Shown: positions 44,262-55,667, counted from the stretch's first letter. The stretch: 64,000 bases of DNA from Hypomyces perniciosus (GCA_008477525.1 SPDT01000001.1:4526001-4590000); one strand, 5' to 3'. Program-made: numbers and translations. The notes: generated by a model not told the origin, from the sequence alone.

Positions 44262-44903
44262 TTATTTGGCTCGCTTGTTAAGATGTCGTGGCGTAACGCG
44301 CTCCATCGGTGCAAGATCGCTTATTCCGATGCATCTTATCTCTAATGAGCTTTCAGTACTACTTGTGGCTGAGCTGAAGCGTTGGTAATTCTGTCTCCGG
44401 CGTCTATATTGTGTAGCGACGATAAATATGGTGACAGCACACACAACACCGAGACCAACAATACCTATAGCAATAGCAGTCGTCTTCCGCTTAGGAAATA
44501 TTCTCTCTTCGGGGTTGACCACATCACCGCTCCTCCCTGATTCCGACGATCCAGACGCTGTTAAAGTTTGACCTGCAAATGTGAAAGGAATAGTGGATCC
44601 CTCCATTACAATTGTCGATGGAAGCGAATTAGTGATATAACTTATCACCTTGGTTGATTCAATGATAACAATCGAATATGTTGAGCCAATCGAACTACGA
44701 GGCAAATTCATTGCCATCACTAGTACCAACAGAAAATTTTGGAGGCACCTGACGATAGAATTGCTCAAGTCCCAGCAGTCAGACGTTGAGTGAGGCAGGT
44801 ATGTACGCAAGTATTTTAAATTATTGCAACTCTTGCCACACAAAACCAGTAGATGCATTGAGCCGAAGTCTGTTACGACTGATAGATAAATACATAGATA
44901 CAT
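44262..44903 (-). CDS. Single-pass membrane protein of unknown function
   Basis: The frame gives 213 residues. A strong transmembrane segment, TTAIAIGIVGLGVVCAVTIF, is followed by the stop-transfer stretch QYRRRRQ and a Ser/Thr-rich cytoplasmic tail. Before it lies a Thr/Ser-rich outer region. A hydrophobic segment NFLLVLVMAMNL may be a signal anchor or the end of a signal peptide. This layout is common in fungal wall-sensor-like or Mid2-like proteins, but no family motif is present. The start is uncertain because the first 40 residues look non-coding. Confidence 0.45.
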   Translation of the reverse strand: MYLCIYLSVVTDFGSMHLLVLCGKSCNNLKYLRTYLPHSTSDCWDLSNSIVRCLQNFLLVLVMAMNLPRSSIGSTYSIVIIESTKVISYITNSLPSTIVMEGSTIPFTFAGQTLTASGSSESGRSGDVVNPEERIFPKRKTTAIAIGIVGLGVVCAVTIFIVATQYRRRRQNYQRFSSATSSTESSLEIRCIGISDLAPMERVTPRHLNKRAK

Positions 44904-45041
44904 AGTTTTGGCCTACCGCTGAAATAGTCGTATCGAAACCAGTGACTTGGTGAGGCTACTCCGGCCATTAGTGGAACTCACTCGTAACAGCTAATTTTGA
45001 TTTCTAACATTTCTCTATCAAGTTTGAGTCGCCAGACGCGT

Positions 45042-45078
45042 TGCCCTTTCGGCTCAGCTGCCGGGCGTTAATAAATTG
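45042..45078 (-). repeat. Solo end of MITE family B
   Basis: GTTGCCCTTTCGGCTCAGCT followed by GCCGGGCGTTAATAAATTGT matches the right end of the element at 4306-4504. No partner end is nearby. Confidence 0.6.
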
Positions 45079-45230
45079 TCTGCCTGATTCCACAGAGAAG
45101 TGATCTCGCAGGAAAGAGCAGAAATTGGACAATGGAAGTGCTTTACGGAGATTAGGACAAAATTTGGGGATTTTTTATGTAAAATATTAATAGTGCACTT
45201 TTTGACTTATATTTGGGACGTAATAAAGTA

Positions 45231-45626
45231 CTGTCCCAGAAAACAGCACTGTCCCAGGAAACAGCACTGTCCCAGGAAACTATACTGTCCCAGGAAACTA
45301 TACTGTCCCAGGAAACAGCACTGTCCTAGGAAACCATACTGTCCCAGGAAACTATAGTGTCCTAGGAAGATACACTGTCCCAGGAAACTATAGTGTCCTA
45401 GGAAGATACACTGTCCCAGGAAACTATACTGTCCTAGGAAACTATACTGTCCTAGGAAATAGTGCTGTCCTAGGAAACCATACTGTCCTAGGAAACTATA
45501 CTGTCCTAGGAAATAGTACTGTCCTAGGAAGCTAAACTGTCCCAGGAAACAGCACTGTCCTAGGAAACAGCACTGTCCTAGGAAACTGTCCTGTCCTAGG
45601 AAACTGTCCTGTCCTGGGAAACATTC
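45231..45626. repeat. 18-base minisatellite, about 22 units
   Basis: The unit is ACTGTCCCAGGAAACAGC with variants (CCTAGG for CCCAGG, ATACT or TATACT for CAGCACT). It is a multiple of three and contains few stops, so the minus strand reads a repeated FLGQ-x-x hexapeptide and the plus strand a CPRK-x-x hexapeptide. I see no initiation or gene context for either. The array abuts the cyclin fragment directly. Confidence 0.9.
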
Positions 45627-46160
45627 AAGCAATTCCACCCTGGAGGAAACGCGTCGCTTATCCTAGCCAACAAGTATCTTCACGACTGTCCGCCCAAGAA
45701 CAAACACTGGGTTTCCGAAAACTTGTTGATCGATTTCAGTAAAGACGAAGTCAACTCGATGGAGAAGCAGCTTATATGTATACTTGAGTGGAATCTGAGT
45801 ATTACGGAATACGATTTATACGCGGAGTTGGAGCCTTTTCTAGAACCACTAAGAGCGCGTATTACCGAGAGCCAAATGACACAGAGGGGGACAGAGAGAA
45901 GAACAAAGGCAACGAGGCCGGCAAGCTCGCAGGCATATTGGGGGCACTCAAAATCAGCACAGCCGCTCTTTAAGCGACTTCTCGCATACCCTGAGAGCTG
46001 CACTAGGCTACTTTCCAGCCGACGGCAGAATGCAGCACCATGGAGGCGGGGAGGGAATCACAATGATGGTAGTCGCCATGCGTTAAGCAGCCACTACAGA
46101 AAGAAATCTTGTACTACTCATATGCACCCGAACTACGACATGGCCACCGGCTCAGAGTAA
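45606..46160 (+). pseudogene. Fragment of a Pcl-type cyclin gene
   Basis: Directly after the minisatellite the plus strand reads SLILANKYLHDCPPKNKHWV, then FSKDEVNSMEKQLICILEWN and LSITEYDLYAELEPFLEPLR. This is the second half of the cyclin box of Pho85-type/G1 cyclins (helices 3-5). The N-terminal half and a start are absent and the C-terminal part looks out of frame or unrelated. It is a truncated remnant. Confidence 0.6.
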
Positions 46161-47009
46161 TATTTAGCTCTACCTCTGCGTGACTTTATTCTTGACAGGA
46201 TCCACATCCCAAACTCCCTCCAATCAGATAGTTTACTATGCTACACGTGGCAGCGCTACAGACGACGTATTGCTCACAATATAGCATCGCGGTTTATTGT
46301 TCTACAATTCTGATATTAATAGTAGTGTTCGAAAGCGGGAAACCTCATCTGAGTGCGACGTGTATATATCGGTAAAAGCTTCCATGCTGGGAGATGCGCC
46401 GTGTGAAGAGATAACGTTGTACCCCCGCTAAGTCGACGACGATGCGGTCCCGGGTAGGCGCACGCCAGTTTGATGCATCAACATCACGGCGAATGCAAGG
46501 AGCAATGCCACAAACTCAGGCAGCGACGGCGAAATACTGACAAACGGCCGACCGGGTTGCCATAATGGTTATTGGTAGATTTTTGCTGAGAAATCGATGA
46601 TATTAACTGCCATTATCAAGGAACGCCTCCCAGTTCGCCTGAAGTCACTGGGCAGAAGATGCTAAGGTTGAATGACTAATTGGTTCAGTCTCGCCAAGAT
46701 AAAAATGATGGGTTAGTCACTGTTAGCAACTCGCAGCTTCTCAGTCAAACACCACCCCGTCAACCTCTGGTGAAAGCCAAGGCCAATTAGAATGATGACG
46801 GCTTCTATTTTCGGTAATCATGGCACCAAGTGGAGACGGAGCATTCCCAGCATTCAAGGGTGATCTCCATGTGGCATTATGCGACATATCGTTTAGCTTA
46901 AATGTACTCCGTACACGGTGAGAAAGATGATGGCAGAGCCGTTGATTCCTGTCCTAATGATGCATCATTGCTACTCGTAAATTGATACCTAGTACATAAT
47001 AGCACTGCT
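46161..47009. other. Intergenic, nothing recognised
   Basis: No coding frame or shared repeat, apart from the 9-base word TACTCCGTA at 46905. Confidence 0.4.
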
Positions 47010-47722
47010 TTAGCAATTCTCAAAGGAGTTTCGTTTAATCGCCTCACAGAGTTCATCTCGTAGTGCTAATAATGAGGTTGGGATGGAGTCCAGAGCATGC
47101 AAGCACCTGCCCAGGAGAATTTGGTTGGCAGCGAACTGGTCCGCCGTCTCTCGACATTCCTGGGCGAGTCGCTCACAGTCACTCAGAGCTACCTCTAGCT
47201 CCCTTCTCAATCGTTCCTTCTCAGCTTCATCCGCTTCCAGTCTTTGCTGCATCACTAGTAGCTGCTGCCACAACACCTCAGCCTTATCATATGGTTTCTG
47301 CACATCGACCGTCTCTGCTGTTGAATTTTCGGCGGAGTCTGATTGCGGGGCCAGGAACTTGCCGACTTTGGAAGGCGCAATTGCCTCAAAACTTACGCCT
47401 AATCCAGAGCAGATCTCCATGTACGCTGAGAGTTTCTGCTCACTCAGGTTCCTTGAGAACAGGTGCGCCGCCTCAGGCCTATACAACCAGCAGTACCCGT
47501 CTTTAGCGGTGTTGGTCAAGCGGACCCTGGCTGGCTTCACGACCACATCAGTTTTCTGTCCTAGGTTGCGTTAACATTTGATGTGACTCGCCGCCGCCGT
47601 CTTTCTCTGTTGTGGATGCCTCTCTTACTGATGTGCTCTGCAAGTATCTCTCGACAATGTTTCTTTAGTTCTCTGCGGTTATGCTCGCCCCGTTTACCGG
47701 TCGTAGGATTTGGTGTGTCCAT
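47010..47722 (-). CDS. Coiled-coil protein with basic N-terminus, structure uncertain
   Basis: The main exon (47010 to about 47566) reads GYCWLYRPEAAHLFSRNLSE and a long coiled coil (VMQQRLEADEAEKERLRREL and onward). It has no ATG of its own. Upstream an ATG at 47722 starts MDTPNPTTGKRGEHNRRELK, with a basic stretch NRERRRR before a TAG. Either an intron from the GTAAAC in this stretch to CCTAG joins MDTPNPTTG to GQKTDVVVKP in phase, or a one-base shift separates two coding parts. The product may be a small nuclear dimerising protein; no family is assigned. Confidence 0.45.
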
Positions 47723-48151
47723 CGTGGGTGGGATAGAAGCCGAGCCCTCTTGCCATGTGCCACCTTTCTACAGAGCATCATTGACAGTAACCCATTGACA
47801 GCGTTTCCATCCAGCGGAACATTTTTCCAGTTTTCTAATTTTTATGCTTTCTCTTGCCAGCAGAGCCGAACTCGACAGCTTCAGTGAGTCGCGAAGTGGA
47901 CTTTGTGGTTGACAGGGAGATTATGGCAGGCAACAAATCGGGAAAAGCGCCGACACTACGGAGTACGATGGGATGGTTTGGATTAGATGGCCATTTCTTG
48001 ATCAGCCACGGCAACACACACTGCAATTGGTACAGAATATATAACATTTTATTGGCTTTGACAAACTGCAACGGCACGAGGCTCGCGAAAATAGGGTGAC
48101 TAGGGCTGAAAGCAATTTGTATTTCTGCCCATTGCACTGCTGTTCCCGTTC

Positions 48152-48831
48152 TTATGCGCTTGGCAACGGCGGAAAGATACTGGGGTCGACGGTGTCCTGT
48201 CCTGCAACGGGGTACATATCCACCAACCTCTCAACCATATTTCTGATCTCTTGCATTCTCTCCTTACACCTGGAAATCAAGTTAGACGCTGGCTGGTAGT
48301 GGATCAAGGCTACTTACTCTTTCTTAAACTCCCATAACTCGCCAATCCTAATTGGGAAGATCATCAGGCGGATGGGTACGTGACAAACGCGGTGGGATAA
48401 CTTACGATCGATTGATGCTGTCTATGCTTTTTCCGTCAATGTCAGTGCTGCTGCATGCGTCTAACAATATTTTATTATGACCTACTCCGCGGCAATGTGC
48501 CCGATCATTTGATGGATCTTGGCTATCTCATTAAGCACGCCATCATCAGCAGCCCTGCACGCAATTAGTCACTGCAGCACGAAGGGGAGTGTAGGTATTA
48601 CATCCTATTGGTCATGTTATGGGCACTGGTAAACGAGTGCGGAACGAGACGAGACTCAGATTGAGCCGCAAAGTCGCCAGATCCATGGGGCGGCTCGAAT
48701 TGTATCTGTCGAGGCACCATACCACTCCCTTGTGGCCTTCTGCCTAGAGGCAACGGTGTTATCCGTGGTCTTCGATTCCACGGCAGTGTCCTCCTGGATA
48801 GCAACTCTTGGCTCTCATAGGGGTACATCAT
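48152..48831 (-). CDS. Small five-exon protein of unknown function
   Basis: Exons 48831-48602, 48554-48486, 48450-48406, 48347-48318 and 48269-48152 join through four introns with GTAATA, GTAGGT, GTAAGT and GTAAGT donors. Every junction has the same phase and the product of about 163 residues has no stop. The N-terminal part is Arg/Pro-rich (TLPWNRRPRITPLPLGRR). The C-terminal half is a helical, coiled-coil-like domain: LNEIAKIHQMIGHIA, IGELWEFKKECKERMQEIRN and MVERLVDMYPV. No homologous family comes to mind. Confidence 0.65.
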
Positions 48832-49681
48832 GAATGATGATTCACGGATAAGTGCAATGAGTGTTTCTGGATGCTGAAAGGCTCATGGACTTTATAAATG
48901 TAGCCGGGCGTGTGCAGTATACATAATTGGGGATGCGCATCAACCAGAGCAAAAAGGTAGAAACCTATTAGCATGGGAAAGACTGAATGTCTGTAAGAGG
49001 CCGAATTCAACCACAGGCCCTGAAAGCAAACGACATTCCACGACGTTGCTGGATGCAACATGTTCACTGTTGGGAGTTTGGGAGGGGCAGTAGGCCACAA
49101 ATCCATAATTGGACGTTGTGCACTTTTCGTCCAACAAGCACCGACGGCGGACTTTAAGGAGTACCCAATTTCGGATTCCTCCCGGCCATTTTTGGTCCGC
49201 CAACCGTTTTTGCCATCGAACGCCTAACGCCATGACACATCACATCCTCATGAGATGACAAGTCCGAAAATGTCCAAGCGGCGTCCTGCGGGATGAATGC
49301 TACTGTTGGTTGGTCTATGAATTGCCCAGCCACCGCTCTTAGTCAACAGATCGTGCATCTGTAAGAGGCATTACGTACCCAAAACTCACCAACGCTCAAT
49401 GGCAACTTGTGGACGACAGTGCGGATACAATTAGAAATGGAAAATATGAAAGGTAGAGGGGGGTATGTTTACGAGTTTTCACACGGCATCGTTTTTGGAC
49501 GTCGTCGCGTGCCTTTGGAAGTTGAAATCAACTGCTCAGGGAGCAATATGAAGAAGCCCACAGGGCCGTCCAGTTGGCGAAATAGAGACTCTATCATTGA
49601 CGCATTCTCACTGCATTCTCACTACGCTCTTGAACTGGCAGAAAAAAGTCAGGCGGGACCCGAGCAATTTTAGACCCAGGC
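48832..49681. other. Intergenic with one shared repeat
   Basis: 48950-49105 matches 17575-17720 in inverse orientation (GAGGCCGAATTCAAC, GTTGCTGGATGCAAC, GGCAGTAGGCCACAAAT). Open frames here are not recognised. Confidence 0.45.
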
Positions 49682-50711
49682 ATGGATCATGCGTATAAAC
49701 ATAATACCAAAGAGAAAGCTAAGGCCCGTAAAAGCGGGCCTAGCGTCCTCAGTAAAGCAAAAGAATTGGGCGTTTTGGCACATACCTTTGCCTTGGCTGT
49801 CTATTGGGACCCAACACACCTATGCTATCGCACCGTGGTCCATGTTCCAGAGGGGGAGATTGCTCCGGACGTGAACAGTCTGGTTAGTACCACTACTGGA
49901 TATGTGCTCCATTCACTACGGCTGATATGGCTGATGGCAACGGCAGATAGCAGACGAGTTGTCTGGGATGGCAATTCAACAGTTCGAGCGACAAAGCTAC
50001 CGAGCTACCCGGCCTCGTCACGCAGGGAGGCCCCAGAGGCTGCTGAGACGAAGCGCGCGGCGACGGTCACAGCAATCGCCACAGCGACCTTCAGGGCGAG
50101 AAATCATAGACCCATATGCATCGACTGATGCAAGTGCGGATGAAGCATCGTTGGACAGCGGGAACGAATCGGATGCTGCCGCTACCACCGGGCGCTCCAT
50201 CTCAAGTCCTGTCGTCGAGGCCAAAGCCAAGGCCGCGCCACTGCCAGGGTCCAATGATGCACAAGAGCCAAGCAGTAGTAGCCAAGAAGAGTTTGGTCCG
50301 ATCAGCCTCTCGCAAGGCTTCGCTCAGCCATCCCAAATTTGTGATGCCATGGTAAACAGCGATGGACAGGTTGACGGCGATGAGATGTTTTGGGCGGATT
50401 TTGATGCCAGCTTCGCCACGGATGTGGTAGAGAATAGCATATCTAGCAGCCAATACTCGGGAGGAGGGCTAGGGTTAGAAACTAGCGCCATTACATTCAC
50501 AGGGTTCCCGGCGCAGAGGGTCATGCCATCTATCACAGTTCCTAGCATAGCCTGGCGAAGAGCCGCGCGGGAGGCTCTCAAGGCTTGGAGAATGTTCGAT
50601 GGTCCATCACCACGGCCGGTGTTAGCAGCGCCACCAATGCTGTTTTCTTTGTCAAAAGATCCCAAGCTGAGGGCTTTTGCAGGAGCTTCAACTGGAAGAA
50701 GGTACATGTAG
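49682..50711 (+). CDS. Divergent MADS-like transcription factor
   Basis: Exons 49682-49882 and 49947-50711 join in phase 0 over a 64-base intron (GTTAGT to CGGCAG), giving 321 residues. The N-terminus NTKEKAKARKSGPSVLSKAK, followed by ELGVLAHTFALAVYWDP, resembles a diverged MADS box: a basic helix, the KA-KEL turn and a hydrophobic strand. The rest is low-complexity, with an acidic/Ser-rich middle (SSSSQEEFGPIS) like an activation region. MADS proteins bind CArG-type DNA as dimers. The match is weak, so function is inferred. Confidence 0.5.
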
Positions 50712-50925
50712 TATGTGGGGTACTTTCACAGAATACATGTGCGGCCTCTATCTTCTTCCACTACCTAAATTAACATATTTCTGGATTGTGCACAATAGTA
50801 TAGAGTTTACTAGCAGCGCCACGACAGCCAAGGTGAACAAAGCGATATGAAACGAGAATGCGATGATATCGTAACTGTGTCGTTGAACCCTCGACAGCCT
50901 CACACTAATCTGCAGTGCGGAAGTG

Positions 50926-52135
50926 TTAACGCGCAACAGCTGTAGAGCGGCGGCCATGGCAATAGTCTCTCGGTACTGTAAGCCCAGCTATCCAGACGAG
51001 ATCACACAGTATTTCCTTTGGCCATCTGAGTTCTTTGTTCCAGATGCCCGTGAGTAGCGTTTTCTAGAACCGTCAGATCAAAGATCGGCCGCCATTGGTG
51101 GCGACACAAGACGGGTAAGCACTAACCTGACGCAACTCCACGGCCCCAGTAGACGATGTAATAGATGACAAGAAGTCTAAAATATCCGAATCGCCCCAGC
51201 GTTCCATATTCTCTACGCCGACTTTCCCACCGTCCAAAGTATATTTTTGCATTAGCTTCATCGTGATGTTGCCAACCTCCACCATATCCTTGGTTCTGGT
51301 CTCTGATGAGGCATTAACGTACAGCAGCATGGGGTTCGCTTCGGCCACTGGTCAGTTCGGCTGCAGAGTCGCAAGGCATGGTATGCAGCCTCTAATAAGA
51401 ATAGCAATATTAATGATAACAATACTAGCACGCACCGATCTTCACATCGCCTTCCTCGTTGAGAAGGACGTTATTGCAGGTGAGTGAGCCGTGAGCAAAT
51501 CCGTTATTTTCGAGATATGCGAGACCATCCAGGACCTATTCGCATCAGTGCATTGTTGTCGTGGACCCTACCTTGGCGAGTGTGGTGGTGGCATAGCATA
51601 CCTGTCCCATAATCGTCCCTATTTCCTTGCTATTGGGATATCGGGGGCATCTCACAATATGATCTAAGGATATGTGTATCTCCTCAAAGACAACACAAAG
51701 AGCGGCATCCTCGGCAAATGCCTCGATGGCGGTGACGATATTCGCATGTCTCAGCTCACGAAGCTGGGAGAGTCTCTCGGTTTCTCTATCTCTAGGAAAC
51801 GGCTTGATGTTAACATACTTTAGCAAGTATTTCCTTCTCGCCAAAAATACTTCCTCCCCAAGGTCCAGAAAGGTGAGAAGCATCTTGTACTGTTTCCAGG
51901 GGGATCCTTGATGAACCTGGAGCATTTTACCAGAAGACTTATCAACAGACGTCGGCTTGCCAACTATGCCAGTCTCGGTTTGGTCGATGCTTCCCTTCTT
52001 TTTCTTCAATTTCTTTGGTACAACCTCATCATCGTGGTGTGTCTGCCTGGTGTCAGACTGGTGCGCCCTCATTGCATTAAGCTCTTGGAGGCTGATGAAC
52101 ATTTGAGTCTCGCGGTCACCGCCCCTGGCCATCAT
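50926..52135 (-). CDS. Protein-kinase-like protein, probably catalytically dead
   Basis: Exons 52135-51602, 51535-51436, 51347-51127 and 51063-50926 keep frame. The order is that of a kinase fold: GEEVFLARRK (loop), YVNIKPF (lysine), LRELRHANIVTAIEAF, VVFEEIHISLDHIV (hinge), then GFAHGSLTCNNVLLNEEGDV in place of HRDxxxxN, and ELRWPKEILCDLVWIAGL near the end. The catalytic Asp of HRD is replaced (HGS) and no DFG is seen, so it is likely a pseudokinase, a common fungal family often near accessory genes. The exon 2/3 join is the least certain. An open stretch at 52214-52462 may be an upstream exon. Confidence 0.65.
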
Positions 52136-52992
52136 GTCTGCCGGCTAATGAGGTTGGTAACTGACTGCCAATGCCAACGAAGAGCTACACAATGACAGCC
52201 ATGATGGGAAACATTAATCTATATCTATATCCGCGTCATTACTGTCTATTAAAGGATGGAATAACATTACCAGCTCAATTCCATTGATCCTCATATTGCC
52301 GTAATTTTCTCCATTTTGCTGCTGCTTGCACATGGCACATGTAGACTTGTCGCCTGTGAGCACTCCTAATCCACTTGTTAGCTTCATAAGCCTTCCCCAC
52401 AGGGGACCGGCCGTACTGTAAAGTAATGAAGACCTTTCTTTGATCTGAAATGTATATTCCATAAAGCAATCCCAGAAACGATGGGTATTGAGCTATTTGG
52501 CAAGCCCAGAAACACCACTAGCGTGATTCTTACAATGTGATTCGCAAGGCGTGTCTTTGGCACGCTTCCAAAACTAATCGGTAGGCGGGATATGTGTCCA
52601 AGCTACCAGATAGAGGATGTGAGAAGAACTAGTACTTGCGTGGCTTGAATGCTGGCAGAAGCTTAGCTAAATATAGGCATCAAACAGATATTGCAATCAT
52701 TGATGACACGGCACTTATTTATCATAGATCAACAGCATGAAGGCACAAAGATACACAAATGGGAAATGATTGAATTTGGCGCTCGTGCTCATCCCAAGTT
52801 AGGTGGGAAAAGCTGCTGCTTAAATACATAGCGAATGACTAACAAACAGATGCTGACTCATGTATCTACCCATCAGGATCCTTGAGATGAACATCATCGA
52901 GTTACGGACCCGGTCTTTGACTGGTGATGGGATCTTCGAAGATTGAAGCTGTGTGCCGGATATGGCCTGTGAATCCATTTCTGCCATTGACA

Positions 52993-53775
52993 TCAGTGTT
53001 TCCCTGATCTCGATGTATGCTTCTTCTTGCCCTTGCTACCCATGTCAGTCATCGCCACAAGCGGGTCCTCAGAGCTTTGCGAGTGGGACCGTGGTTTGGT
53101 TCTTTGCTGAGTCAATGTGGTCGGGACACCCACATCTGGGCCGGAAGACGTGATGCGATCACCGGAGCCGCTAGCGTCGAGGCTAATGCCGGCAAGCATG
53201 TTGGCAATGTCAGACACCGGCTGGGGCTCAGGCATTGCTGCAAGTGGATCATCGGAGCTTTGCGAGAGGTACCTGACGTGTTTGGCTCTCCGCTGAGTCG
53301 ATACGACCGGGGCATTCCCAACGGAGCCGGTAGACGTGATGGGATCATCGGAGTCGGCCGATGGATATCGAACATGTCCGGCCCGGGTGGTAACAGGTGA
53401 GTTAGCCGCGCTGTATTCGTCTTCCCCGAAGTCTACTTCCTCGTAGTCTGTAACGTCCTCATTGTCCGAGAAAGTTGCAACTTCCGTTTCCACCTCCAAA
53501 GGACGGTATCCGGGATGACCTGAGCTGTATTCATGAGGCTCAAGAGGCCTTGCTGCTCTGGCCTTGTCCGGATAATACTCCGACCCACAATTACATGGCA
53601 CAAAGCAAATTCTCCATCCTTCAGGGTTATATCCAACCTGGCCGTGGAACCCAACCTGGCAGATGTCAAAGCTCTTCTTGCAATTCTTGCACTTGGCTTC
53701 CTTGGACTTGGCGTGCTCGTTCATTAGATGACCACACCTTGTGCAGGATCCTTTACGTCCAGATGATGTTGACAT
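52993..53775 (-). CDS. Zinc-ribbon-like protein with the same repeat tail as the gene at 28022
   Basis: The ATG at 53775 gives 260 residues. The N-terminus has paired Cys motifs: CTRCGHLMNEH, KCKNCKKSFDIC and CNCGSEYYPDK, likely a small zinc-binding domain. An acidic linker leads to the tail, which repeats a unit twice: HVRYPSADSDDPITSTG and HVRYLSQSSDDPLAAMPEP, then RITSSGPDVGVPTTLTQQRT and SHSQSSEDPLVAMTD. This tail and the 3' flank down to about 52640 match 27960-28260. Function unknown. Confidence 0.65.
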   Translation of the reverse strand: MSTSSGRKGSCTRCGHLMNEHAKSKEAKCKNCKKSFDICQVGFHGQVGYNPEGWRICFVPCNCGSEYYPDKARAARPLEPHEYSSGHPGYRPLEVETEVATFSDNEDVTDYEEVDFGEDEYSAANSPVTTRAGHVRYPSADSDDPITSTGSVGNAPVVSTQRRAKHVRYLSQSSDDPLAAMPEPQPVSDIANMLAGISLDASGSGDRITSSGPDVGVPTTLTQQRTKPRSHSQSSEDPLVAMTDMGSKGKKKHTSRSGKH

Positions 53776-54486
53776 GGTGACAAATGATTGGTAGAATGCA
53801 CTGACAAATCTTGAGTAGACATTCAAGAGAGAGGAGTGAAATGTGGTTAGATATACATACCTGTTTTACATGAAAGATTTATAGGAATTGGAGATGTAGA
53901 GTTGGATATTTCCAAGTTGCCTTGAAGAAATGGAAGTTATGATGAATGATGGGCAGCCGTCTATTTAAGCACACGAATACAGATTGAATATGGTATCATC
54001 AACCCCGCTAAAAGCTCTCTGTCTCATCAACTCCATTGTCCTCGTCTGATGTCAGTGCAGGCGAACTTTGCCAAGCATCGAGAGCCCTGGGCTATGTAGG
54101 CCAAGAAGATAGTGAGCTGGCAGCACCGTCGTAGCACACCATTCCCACCACTCTCCGGAGGGAAGCGTTCAAGCTGCTAATATCTTGCATGAACTGCAAC
54201 AATGGTCATTTTTCACGGCTGGCCCGACGGCGAAGCCTTGATACGCAGATATCCGAGATTACGGTAATGCTATCCTAGAGCAAATTGGAGGGTATCACAA
54301 TCTCGCGATCCTTGGAGTAAGTTGGAGGGTATTGCGGTATCGCGACCTTCACGAGGGGGCTAAAATCGACTAATCTCCGATATCACCGGGTTTGCCTCTG
54401 TGACTTGGTTAAACCCACATACCCGATGGTTGTAGAATATATTTTGTCTATGAAATGTATGGGGACGAAGGTGCCTGCCGATTTAC
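53776..54486. other. Intergenic with an imperfect tandem repeat
   Basis: 54265-54350 holds two imperfect 34-36-base units (AGCAAATTGGAGGGTATCAC and AGTAAGTTGGAGGGTATTGC, each continuing to TCGCGA(T/C)C). A third relative lies at 54877-54915, on the other side of the solo LTR. Confidence 0.5.
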
Positions 54487-54860
54487 TGTCACGACCCGAC
54501 CCTCTTGTGGCCGCATAAAGGGTCCAGGGCGATACGTACCCCGGAAGAACGACGGAACGACCGACCAATCAGAAAGGATCACTCGGATCACTGTAAACTA
54601 CGGATCACTTGGATCACGGAGCGTGAGCCAAGGTGATCCAAGTACATTCACTATGTATCTCCTTTGTATATAAGACTGGATAAGTCACGATCATTTAGTA
54701 TAGTTACTTAGACAGTCGTTAACAAATTGCATTCACCAGAACCGCCTGTTCTACAGAATCGTGACTACGTTACCCTGCTCAGTATTCATCCCTGACCTCT
54801 ATGTCAACATAAACCCACGAGCCTCGGTTTATCCCTTGAGAATCAACCCGGATCGTCACA
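54487..54860 (+). mobile_element. Solo LTR of a Ty3/Gypsy-type retrotransposon
   Basis: The 374-base unit starts TGTCACGACCCGACCC and ends GGATCGTCACA, with the TGT/ACA termini usual for LTRs. It is flanked by a perfect 5-base target duplication TTTAC (54482-54486 and 54861-54865). A promoter-like GTATATAAGAC lies near 54667. No internal region is present, so recombination between two LTRs is the likely origin. Assignment to Gypsy rests on the terminal sequence style. Confidence 0.85.
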
Positions 54861-54865
54861 TTTAC

Positions 54866-55667
54866 AGACCCCACTTAATCAAGCAAGTCGGAGGATATTA
54901 TAATTTTACGATCCCAAATTCACTTTATAGATTGCATTAATCTTTAAATTAAAAGGTCATTTTTAGTAAAAAGCATTTTTCATTAAAAAATCCCCCAACA
55001 TTTAAACGAATATATATCTGTGCAATCGAATAACTATCAGCTATTAATACATCATTAAAGCATGTTATGTGGAGTACGAAGGATAATAGAAGCTTTAGTT
55101 AACCTATGACTGCTGCTATTTGTTTAGCTAATTAAAATGCGTGAAACGCATGTTGGAAAAAATTACGGTGTGCGGAGTGGCGTGCTCTAAAAAGGAAGCT
55201 AGTGTAACATGGGCTAATTGTGAGTTTATTCACGGTCACGTTATGTGGTGATATTAAAGTAAACAGATACGCCAAATTCATGGTGCTGCTGCCTTGACTT
55301 CAACCAGCGAGTCGCATCGCTTCTCATATAGTGACGCTCACTTGATTTTCCCACGCGGATTTCCAAGGCCCTGCCCATTTCGTGGAATTCCGCGGAAGAA
55401 TACCAACTCCGAACAACCAATGACGCAAGATCGACCGACGCGTCTTCCGCGTGGGTTCATAATCATCTCTAACACAAGCAACCGGCTACAACATATTAAC
55501 TTTCTCCGCCACCTAGTACTTTCCTCCATTAAAAGCCTCGAAGGCACGAGCGCTATCATCAGAATTCTGGTAGTCCAGCATCGCTAGATTCTGGAATATT
55601 CCCGACGTACGTCGCGTATGTTGGTACCTGGTCCCGTTCTTTCAGGATTCCCTGGCCGACTTGCATT
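54866..55667. other. Partly AT-rich intergenic region
   Basis: 54900-55060 is AT-rich. 55290-55600 has a Pro/Arg-rich frame on either strand that is not recognised. It should hold the promoter of the gene at 55668. Confidence 0.4.

Noticed and set aside
45207..45638. Protein of repeated FLGQ hexapeptides on the minus strand, or CRISPR-like array
   Set aside because: The open frame follows from an 18-base unit; there are no unique spacers, no start context and no neighbouring cas genes.
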